From Balneolales bacterium (GTDB taxonomy: Bacteria; Bacteroidota; Rhodothermia; Balneolales; Natronogracilivirgulaceae), in assembly GCA_007116685.1 (NCBI GenBank), contig SKIC01000233.1, positions 1 through 17,596 on the forward strand: a stretch of 17,596 bases of DNA. Direction: 5' to 3'. Shown here piece by piece: positions 12,006 through 17,596 of this stretch; within the stretch, counting starts at the first letter, position 1; each line of letters starts with the position of its first letter. Under the pieces are notes generated by a model, which did not search any database, had not been told where the DNA came from, and saw nothing but the letters and a program-made list of their open reading frames with translations. The translations under genes were made by a program, and so were the position numbers.

Positions 12006-13292
12006 TTAAGCGACGACTTTCTTTAAAATCGTAAGGAGTTTTTCAAATGCGAAATTGAGTTCATCATCCGTAATGCAATAAGGTGGCATCAAATAAACAG
12101 TATTGCCTAAAGGGCGGATTAACATACCGGATTGATACGTTTCCTTTTTGATGCTGTCTGCAATCGGATTCAAATATCCATCTTCTTTATTTGTAACTAT
12201 ATCCAAAGCCAGAATGGTTCCGGTATTCCTAATATTCCGAAGTCCTGATAATTCATTCAGACTTTCAATAAACTCCCTGTATCGATTTGAAAAACTACGA
12301 AAAATTGGTTCAGCCTTTTTGGTCAGATGAAAGGACGCTACCGCAGCTGCACATCCCAGTGGATTTGCGGTATAGCTGTGCCCATGATATAGCGTTTTAA
12401 ATGAATCGTTATCATAGAACGCCTCATACACTTTGTCGTTGGTACTTGTAACGGCTAAGGGCATAAAGCCACCGGTTATACCCTTAGACATACAAATGAT
12501 ATCAGGCGATGTCTCCGAAGCACGTGCGGCAAACCAATCTCCCGTTCTTCCAAAGCCGGTCATTACTTCGTCGTAAATCAGCAGCACATTATTACTTCTG
12601 AGTATCACTTCAAGTTTTTGCAAAAACTCAGCCCGGCACATATTCATCCCTCCCGCTCCTTGCACCAAAGGCTCAATAATGAGTGCGGCATATTGATCAG
12701 AATCTGATACCAACTTTTGGAGTTTGTTTAAAACTTCATTTTCTGCCGTTTCTATATCAATGTTATCCTTTATGGCAGGGTAATCCAGATAATCGACTTC
12801 AAAAAACAACTCTTCAAAAGTATTGGTAAACACAGAACGAGAACCTGCAGACATGGCACCAAAAGTGTCTCCATGATAAGCTCCCTCAAATGCCAAAAAC
12901 TTCGTTTTATTGTTTATGCCCTGATTTTTCCAGTACTGATAGGACATTTTTAAGGCAACTTCTACTGCTGTACTCCCATTATCCGTGAAGAATATTCTGG
13001 ATTGATTTTCAGGAAGTTCACTTAATAAAAGTTTGGTTAATTTTTCAGCGGGCTCGTGAGTATATCCGGCAAAAATTACATGCTCCAGCGTTTTGGCTTG
13101 CTCATAAATAGCATCTGCAATTTCAGGATGAGAATGACCATGTAGATTTACCCACCAACTTGAAATTAAATCCATTATTCGTGATTCATCTTCCATCTCC
13201 AGCCAAATACCCTGTCCACGTAGAACTTTCAAAGGCTCCGGACTGGCTTTCATGTTGGTGAAGGGTCTCCAAATGGGATTACTTTTCTGCAT
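12006..13292 (-). CDS. bioA: Adenosylmethionine-8-amino-7-oxononanoate aminotransferase BioA
   Basis: BioA transfers the amino group of S-adenosylmethionine to 7-keto-8-aminopelargonate (KAPA), giving DAPA for BioD. It is a 428-aa class III PLP aminotransferase of normal length. Visible are the N-terminal IWRPFTNM, the substrate-side SSWWVNLHGHSHP, the phosphate-binding NGST (105-108), AYHGDTFGAMSAGS, the PLP-ring Asp241 in IYDEVMTGFGRTG, the catalytic Lys270 in MSKGITGGFMPLA, and HGHSYTANPLGCAAA. I chose the ATG at 13292; the frame also allows a TTG at 13301, which is less likely. The start overlaps the bioD stop by 14 nt, pointing to translational coupling. DUF2905 follows 2 nt after the stop. 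Confidence 0.97.
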   Translation of the reverse strand: MQKSNPIWRPFTNMKASPEPLKVLRGQGIWLEMEDESRIMDLISSWWVNLHGHSHPEIADAIYEQAKTLEHVIFAGYTHEPAEKLTKLLLSELPENQSRIFFTDNGSTAVEVALKMSYQYWKNQGINNKTKFLAFEGAYHGDTFGAMSAGSRSVFTNTFEELFFEVDYLDYPAIKDNIDIETAENEVLNKLQKLVSDSDQYAALIIEPLVQGAGGMNMCRAEFLQKLEVILRSNNVLLIYDEVMTGFGRTGDWFAARASETSPDIICMSKGITGGFMPLAVTSTNDKVYEAFYDNDSFKTLYHGHSYTANPLGCAAAVASFHLTKKAEPIFRSFSNRYREFIESLNELSGLRNIRNTGTILALDIVTNKEDGYLNPIADSIKKETYQSGMLIRPLGNTVYLMPPYCITDDELNFAFEKLLTILKKVVA

Positions 13293-13914
13293 TTTTATCA
13301 ATTAATGATTCAAAAACGTCATCTAATACTGTATTTGAAATAGATTTCAACCTTGGTATGGTTCCAAGTACTTTAACAGAGCCCATTTGCTCTATCGTTT
13401 TTTTATTACTCTCGTGAGGATCACCATTTAAAATCACACCAAATATTGAAATGTTTCGACGCCGAAGGGCTTCTATGCTTAGCAAAGTATGATTCAAAGT
13501 CCCTAAACCAGAACGAGCCACAACTAATGCGGGCAAATCAAATTTGGCGATTAGGTCAATTACATAATCGTTTTCATTCATGGGAACCAGCAATCCACCG
13601 GCTCCTTCAACAATGAGATGTTTATTGGTAGAATCCGGTAATTCGAAATCTGATAATGAAATACTCACACCGTCAATTTCGGCGGCCAAATGTGGCGAAG
13701 CTGGTGTTTTTAGCACATAACGCTCCGGCCATATTTTCGAAGCGCTTGGGTTTATGAAATCGGTAATTGTCAATGAATCCGTGCTGGGTTCGATTCCGGC
13801 TTGGATTGGCTTCCAATAGTCGGCTTGTAAACCACGGACTAACACTTTAGATACCAATGTTTTACCGACATCGGTGTCTGTACCTGTAACAAAAAAACGA
13901 GATGGCCAACGCAT
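13279..13914 (-). CDS. bioD: Dethiobiotin synthetase BioD
   Basis: BioD closes the ureido ring: DAPA plus CO2 and ATP gives dethiobiotin. The 211-aa protein has the P-loop GTDTDVGKT (residues 11-19), KPIQAG (35-40) with the second conserved Lys, SPHLAAE (73-79) for substrate contact, and EGAGGLLVP (103-111), all standard BioD blocks. The length is typical. The ATG overlaps the bioC stop by one base (TAATG), and its end overlaps the bioA start. The product is the substrate of BioB, which is not encoded in this window. Confidence 0.97.
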   Translation of the reverse strand: MRWPSRFFVTGTDTDVGKTLVSKVLVRGLQADYWKPIQAGIEPSTDSLTITDFINPSASKIWPERYVLKTPASPHLAAEIDGVSISLSDFELPDSTNKHLIVEGAGGLLVPMNENDYVIDLIAKFDLPALVVARSGLGTLNHTLLSIEALRRRNISIFGVILNGDPHESNKKTIEQMGSVKVLGTIPRLKSISNTVLDDVFESLIDKNAEK

Positions 13915-14708
13915 TACGAATAAGTGATTAGCACAAAATCAGCAACCCAGGTTATTTGGCAACCTTGCTCATTTTGCAGTTCCGATTCTAATTTTCTGTA
14001 CTCTGAAAAACTCATCTGATTCCCATTTCCAAGTCCTGCACCGATATTTTTCATACTCTTAAAAAAACCCCTAACTGTGGGATAAGTAACAGGAATTTTA
14101 AACGATTCATGGCGTAAGTCGAATGACAGTGCATCTTCTTCTAATGCTAATGCATGAAAAAAATCTGGGTTCGGCATGGAATGTCCCGTAAATGGAATAC
14201 CATTTCTAATACAAGCATTTTTCCACTCAGGAAAACAATCCTCATTAAACCAGGACATGAGTATTACATCCCCCGGCTTTCGGGTTTGATGGATTTTTTT
14301 TAGTAGCAAATATGGCTCAGTCACCCATTGTAATGCCAAACCCGAACACACCGTACGAAAGTTATCCCACTCATCGTAAGCCATAGCATCACATACTTTG
14401 AACTCCGCATTCTGAGTGATTTTTGAGATTTTGGACCTGGCAACTTCAACCATTTCTGCTGAAATATCCGACAGAGTAACGGCCTCAGTTTTAAAATCTC
14501 TGATAAGTTTTTCAGATAAATCCCCTGTACCACATCCCCAATCCATTAGGGGTGATGGCAGTGCTTTGATGTGTAATTTTGCCCAGTCTAATAATTTCTC
14601 ATTAAACGTTTTTTGAACGCTAGCCCACGCATCATACCCATTTGCATATTTTGAAAAAGAATGGGCGATGCGTTTATAGGATGTCGGGTTATTTTGAGTA
14701 TATATCAC
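13914..14708 (-). CDS. bioC: Malonyl-ACP O-methyltransferase BioC
   Basis: BioC methylates the free carboxyl of malonyl-ACP with SAM, disguising it so that fatty-acid synthesis elongates it to pimeloyl-ACP methyl ester. The 264-aa protein has the BioC N-terminal helix (IAHSFSKYANGYD, 14-26), SAM motif I DWGCGTGDLS (56-65), an acidic D81 for the ribose, and the BioC-typical SGLALQWV (122-129). The start is GTG in a GTGA overlap with the stop of the upstream hydrolase gene; no in-frame ATG lies nearby, so the GTG is well supported. It sits between the esterase and bioD, as expected for the BioC-BioH route to pimelate. Confidence 0.94.
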   Translation of the reverse strand: MIYTQNNPTSYKRIAHSFSKYANGYDAWASVQKTFNEKLLDWAKLHIKALPSPLMDWGCGTGDLSEKLIRDFKTEAVTLSDISAEMVEVARSKISKITQNAEFKVCDAMAYDEWDNFRTVCSGLALQWVTEPYLLLKKIHQTRKPGDVILMSWFNEDCFPEWKNACIRNGIPFTGHSMPNPDFFHALALEEDALSFDLRHESFKIPVTYPTVRGFFKSMKNIGAGLGNGNQMSFSEYRKLESELQNEQGCQITWVADFVLITYS

Positions 14709-15376
14709 GATTCAAAAAACTCACTGATGTAACCCATACACCAATCCTGATGAGTTGACAAAATCATGTGTCCACCATTTTCACAGGCATGAAAAGAAGA
14801 TTGGGGAAGTTTGTTATGAAGTAATTCTCCTAAAGAAGGCGGTACAATTTTGTCATTTTTACCATGAAGCATCAAGACCTTAGGGATGGGTTTAAGCAAC
14901 TTCAGATTCATTGAAAACTTATTTAAGAGTGCTAAATCATCAAATAATGTACTTTTGTTTAAATTTTGCGGCACAACTACATCTTTCGCTACCGGATAAA
15001 AACAATTTCTATAGAATTCTCTCAAAACCTCTGCCGGCTGTTTATCCAACACTTGCAGCATTCGTAATACTACCTTTTCTGAAATGGCTCTCTCATTTCC
15101 AGATGGAGGATGAAATTCCTGAAATCCGGAAATGATAACCAACTTTTTTAAGCGTGAGAATAAATTCATTGGTAATAGATGCAGACCAAAGGAATGTACT
15201 ATAGCAAAATCAGCTTTCATCTTTTGATTGATATCAATATCAGAATCAGAATTTGAGAAATAGCCTCTGTTAGTAGTGAGAACTTCGTATTCAAGTTCCA
15301 GCTCTTCTACCCAGTCATTCCAAATTTGCCTGGAAAAGCCCCAACCGTGTTGTAATAGCACTATAGGTTTTGCCAT
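14705..15376 (-). CDS. Alpha/beta hydrolase, probable pimeloyl-ACP methyl ester esterase (BioH-like)
   Basis: This 223-aa protein has an alpha/beta-hydrolase fold. HGWGFSRQIW at residues 10-19 is the oxyanion region and strongly recalls BioH (HGWG). The triad is complete: Ser62 in V-H-S-F-G, Asp175 in HGKNDKIVPP and His203 in NGGHM. The elbow lacks the first Gly of G-x-S-x-G, which is replaced by Val60. A helical lid occupies about 85-155. BioH proteins are usually near 255 aa, so this one is compact. By position, between bioF (16-nt overlap) and bioC (4-nt overlap), it should hydrolyse pimeloyl-ACP methyl ester to end the BioC-primed chain. The sequence is too divergent for me to call it BioH, BioG, BioJ, BioK or BioV, so I leave the symbol blank. 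Cytoplasmic. Confidence 0.82.
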   Translation of the reverse strand: MAKPIVLLQHGWGFSRQIWNDWVEELELEYEVLTTNRGYFSNSDSDIDINQKMKADFAIVHSFGLHLLPMNLFSRLKKLVIISGFQEFHPPSGNERAISEKVVLRMLQVLDKQPAEVLREFYRNCFYPVAKDVVVPQNLNKSTLFDDLALLNKFSMNLKLLKPIPKVLMLHGKNDKIVPPSLGELLHNKLPQSSFHACENGGHMILSTHQDWCMGYISEFFES

Positions 15377-16533
15377 GAATCTAACTTCTCAATAATGGAT
15401 GTTGGAATATGTTCCGGAGTTTCTGCACGTAAGGTAATTCTTAAACGCGAGGCATTTACAGGCACCGTTGGTGGCCTTATTGCTAAAACATAATAACCAG
15501 AATTACGAAGATAGTCAGCTAGTTGGAGGGCTTTTTCTTCTGTTTTTGTTAAAATCGGAATAATCTGACTGGCTGAATTACAGGTATCCCACCCTTTTTT
15601 GTGCAATTCTACCCGAAACGTTTCAGATAACTTTTGAACATACAGCCGCTGATTATCCATTTTCGGGATTAATTCGGTGGCTGCCAGACTTGCACCAATA
15701 ACAGCAGGTGGTAGAGAGGTAGAATAGATAAACCCGGGAGCAAAATTCACTAGAAAATCTCTCATTTCTTTGCTACAAAACACATAAGCCCCGAAGCTTC
15801 CAAAACTTTTACCGAAAGTACCCAAGCGGATATCGATTCCAGAAATACCATAACTCAATCCCCTGCCCTTTGAACCCAAAATCCCCACGGCGTGCGCTTC
15901 GTCAACAAAAAGCAAAGCATGGTATTCTTGAGCGAGAATTGAGATTTCATCCAATGGAGCTAAATCACCATCCATACTAAACACAGACTCTGTGATAATC
16001 AGAATATTTCGATACTTAGTCACATTTTTACCGAGCAAATCAGTAAGATGATCTACATCGTTATGCCTGAATCTGATAAAATCGGCCCTGCTTGCAAGAC
16101 AACCTTGAATAATGCTGTTATGAGATTTTTTATCAGCAAGTATAAGGTCACCCTTATCAGCTAGAGCAGGAATGATGGACGTGTTAGCCTGAAAACCGGA
16201 ATTGAAAATAAGCGCGGACTCAGATTCGTGAAAATCGGCTAAAGCAGATTCTAATTCTTCGTGATAGGATTTGGTTCCCGAAATCAAACGAGATGCTGCG
16301 GAGCCGGTTCCGTACAACTCTGTGTACTCAATTGCTCGTTCTTTTAGTTTCGGATGAGAGGCTAATCCTAAATAGTCGTTTGAGCACAAATCCAGTAGTG
16401 GATTTTCATTTGATGATGAATGAGTACCATCACCAAATGAAATTACTTTTGTGTGGCGAAACTGTTTATTCTGATTTCTCTGCGAAAGCTTATTTCGCAG
16501 AGAATCAGGCAGTATTTTGGGATTTTCGCTCAC
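15361..16533 (-). CDS. bioF: 8-amino-7-oxononanoate synthase BioF
   Basis: BioF condenses pimeloyl-ACP with L-alanine, with loss of CO2, to give KAPA (8-amino-7-oxononanoate). It is a 390-aa alpha-oxoamine synthase. Landmarks are CSNDYLGLASHP (50-61), GTGSAASRLISGT (75-87), FNSGFQAN (110-117), ESVFSMDGDLAPL, the PLP-contact pair Asp211 and His214 in VDEAHAVG, and the Schiff-base Lys242 in GTFGKSFGSFGAY. The C-terminal RLRITLRAETPEHIP matches the family. It starts at GTG, 5 nt after the upstream DUF4837 stop, with no obvious Shine-Dalgarno sequence, so its translation probably depends on ribosomes finishing the lipoprotein gene. Its end overlaps the hydrolase gene by 16 nt. Confidence 0.97.
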   Translation of the reverse strand: MSENPKILPDSLRNKLSQRNQNKQFRHTKVISFGDGTHSSSNENPLLDLCSNDYLGLASHPKLKERAIEYTELYGTGSAASRLISGTKSYHEELESALADFHESESALIFNSGFQANTSIIPALADKGDLILADKKSHNSIIQGCLASRADFIRFRHNDVDHLTDLLGKNVTKYRNILIITESVFSMDGDLAPLDEISILAQEYHALLFVDEAHAVGILGSKGRGLSYGISGIDIRLGTFGKSFGSFGAYVFCSKEMRDFLVNFAPGFIYSTSLPPAVIGASLAATELIPKMDNQRLYVQKLSETFRVELHKKGWDTCNSASQIIPILTKTEEKALQLADYLRNSGYYVLAIRPPTVPVNASRLRITLRAETPEHIPTSIIEKLDSWQNL

Positions 16534-16538
16534 GGAAA

Positions 16539-17596
16539 CTAATCCATCATCATTGACAGCGCTCGCTCCGCTTGTTCCCTGAAATTTGGATCTATGGTAA
16601 AGGTATGAGCCATTCCTTCAAACTGATAAACAAACCGGCGCTTGGAATATCTTGGAGCGAATTGAGCAAATTCCATCATAATAATGCGCTCATTGTCTTC
16701 ATCCCAAACAGTGTAATGTAAAAACGGGCCACCCATGAGATCGTTCATCATTTGCCATGTTCCTCGCGTTTCATAAGCAAGATGGCCGTTTAACATAATC
16801 AAACGTGTTTCTACAGGACGGCGGTACTCAGTCTGTACATAAGAATCTGCCCGGGTTCCACGAATTCTTCTTTCCAAAATGGTATCACGTTTATCGTTAA
16901 TCCAATTCGAAGATAGATTGTCAAAATCTTCACGGGTGTTGATTTCATCGGAGTACCAGAACCATATCCATCTGTCGTTATCCGGCAAATAGCGACGCAT
17001 GGTTACAAACCCAGTAGTATCAACATTTACGTTGTAATCATGTTGTATACGAATGTTGAAACCGTGATTGGCCAGTAGAGAATCTGCAACATGACGCTGC
17101 TCTCCTCTTCTAAAAACTTGATGTTGCCATCTTTGTATCTCGACCTGCTGGAGAGAATTTACAAGAGTGCTTTCATTTTCACGGATTTTTCTAGCTAATT
17201 CCTCATCTGTTCCGGCTGACAAAAAGAGCGTCCACTGATCACGGTACCAACGGTCACGTAAAGGGAAAGCAAAATTATCACCTCTGGCTATGCGATCTAA
17301 AATATCATCACTGAGCGTGCTTCTCATGAAACCACCTACGTGGTTTCTGTCATTGATTGGAGAAGCAAAAATCACACTTCTGTGACTCTGAGCTCTATCC
17401 AGGTCGCGCTGCGTTCTCAGGCTTTGAAATCGCAAATCAAAACGCTCTTCCGGCCTGGGTAGTGTGAAAATTTCACCACCAAATGTTTCCCGAAGTGCCT
17501 GAGCTGTTTCGCTATCCCACATTGTTGAATCCATAACAATTAAAACCTCAGACATGGGTCCAACAGCGTTTTTACGATAATCTCCTTCACAGGCAC
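16539..17596 (-). CDS. DUF4837 family lipoprotein, 5' end outside window
   Basis: The frame stays open past the ATG at 17555 to the window edge. The extra codons read A-C-E-G-D-Y-R-K-N-A-V-G-P before that Met. The Ala-Cys (17594-17589) looks like the end of a lipobox, with the lipidated Cys at 17591-17589, so the real start and signal peptide lie beyond the window and the ATG at 17555 is internal. The mature protein (about 350 aa) has the DUF4837 pattern seen in Bacteroidota: an opening EVLIVMDSTMWDSE strand-helix, LPRPEERFDLRF, a WFWYSDEI block and a YETRGTWQMMNDLMGGPFLHYTV block. It should be anchored to a membrane, facing the periplasm. The function is unknown. It is only 5 nt from bioF and so heads the biotin cluster as seen here. 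Confidence 0.85.
   Translation of the reverse strand, partial: ACEGDYRKNAVGPMSEVLIVMDSTMWDSETAQALRETFGGEIFTLPRPEERFDLRFQSLRTQRDLDRAQSHRSVIFASPINDRNHVGGFMRSTLSDDILDRIARGDNFAFPLRDRWYRDQWTLFLSAGTDEELARKIRENESTLVNSLQQVEIQRWQHQVFRRGEQRHVADSLLANHGFNIRIQHDYNVNVDTTGFVTMRRYLPDNDRWIWFWYSDEINTREDFDNLSSNWINDKRDTILERRIRGTRADSYVQTEYRRPVETRLIMLNGHLAYETRGTWQMMNDLMGGPFLHYTVWDEDNERIIMMEFAQFAPRYSKRRFVYQFEGMAHTFTIDPNFREQAERALSMMMD

Noticed and set aside
13293..13301. TTG start adding three residues to BioA
   Set aside because: An ATG follows three codons later at 13292 and gives the usual N-terminus, so the TTG is not needed.
1..17596. Mobile elements, CRISPR, tRNA or defence genes
   Set aside because: No transposase, integrase, repeat-spacer pattern, tRNA cloverleaf or defence motif was seen; all genes fit core metabolism or common accessory families.

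Overview
This is a 17.6 kb chromosomal window of ordinary gene density from a member of the Bacteroidota/FCB group. A marine Balneolota-type bacterium (Balneola/Gracilimonas-like) fits best. The reasons are an AT-rich composition, a secreted subtilase ending in a type IX secretion (Por) sorting domain with the YPNPFN motif, a DUF4837 lipoprotein, a CrtY-type lycopene cyclase, a Crp/Fnr regulator of the style common in Bacteroidetes, and few strong Shine-Dalgarno sites. The lineage is an inference from protein style, since no marker gene is present. I see no tRNA, rRNA, CRISPR, IS element, integrase or phage gene.

Layout, left to right. (1) Positions 1-2452, plus strand: a tight run of the C-terminal end of an S9 prolyl-oligopeptidase-type peptidase, an HTATIP2/YbjT-like NAD(P)-binding protein, a Gfo/Idh/MocA oxidoreductase and an overlapping stand-alone Smr-domain protein. 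(2) 2580-2819, plus: a 79-aa two-helix membrane protein that converges, one base apart, on a minus-strand Crp/Fnr regulator (2821-3528). A plus-strand terminator hairpin for the small gene lies inside the regulator's coding sequence. (3) 3529-3764: an AT-rich divergent intergenic region with a promoter candidate on each side and two inverted repeats. (4) 3765-7588, plus: queG (epoxyqueuosine reductase), coupled by an ATGA overlap to a 954-aa secreted S8 protease. (5) 7705-8550, plus: a single-pass membrane protein whose N-terminus resembles an anti-sigma factor. (6) 8602-10906, plus: a D-serine dehydratase/D-threonine aldolase family enzyme one base upstream of lycopene cyclase. (7) 10887-11594, minus: a PIG-L family deacetylase whose tail overlaps crtY by 20 nt. 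(8) 11595-11793: intergenic, with a strong hairpin plus T-tract pointing in the plus direction although no plus-strand gene lies nearby, and a weaker AT-rich inverted repeat reading the other way. (9) 11794-17596, minus: a seven-gene biotin operon, transcribed right to left as DUF4837 lipoprotein (5' end outside the window), bioF, a BioH-like alpha/beta hydrolase, bioC, bioD, bioA and a DUF2905 membrane protein. All of these genes overlap or nearly abut.

The biotin cluster is functionally the clearest part. BioC methylates malonyl-ACP so that fatty-acid synthesis can build pimeloyl-ACP methyl ester, the BioH-like esterase should release pimeloyl-ACP, BioF makes KAPA, BioA makes DAPA, and BioD closes the ureido ring to dethiobiotin. 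BioB is not in the window. The hydrolase has a complete Ser-Asp-His triad but an unusual nucleophile elbow, so it may represent a little-described type of pimeloyl-ACP methyl ester esterase.

I do not see an obviously new defence or mobile system. The most interesting items are the divergent esterase inside the bio operon, the envelope lipoprotein fixed at the head of that operon, the orphan plus-strand terminator at about 11762-11795 (possible small RNA or long antisense end), the anti-sigma-like protein with no sigma factor beside it, and the palindromes between the Crp/Fnr gene and queG.
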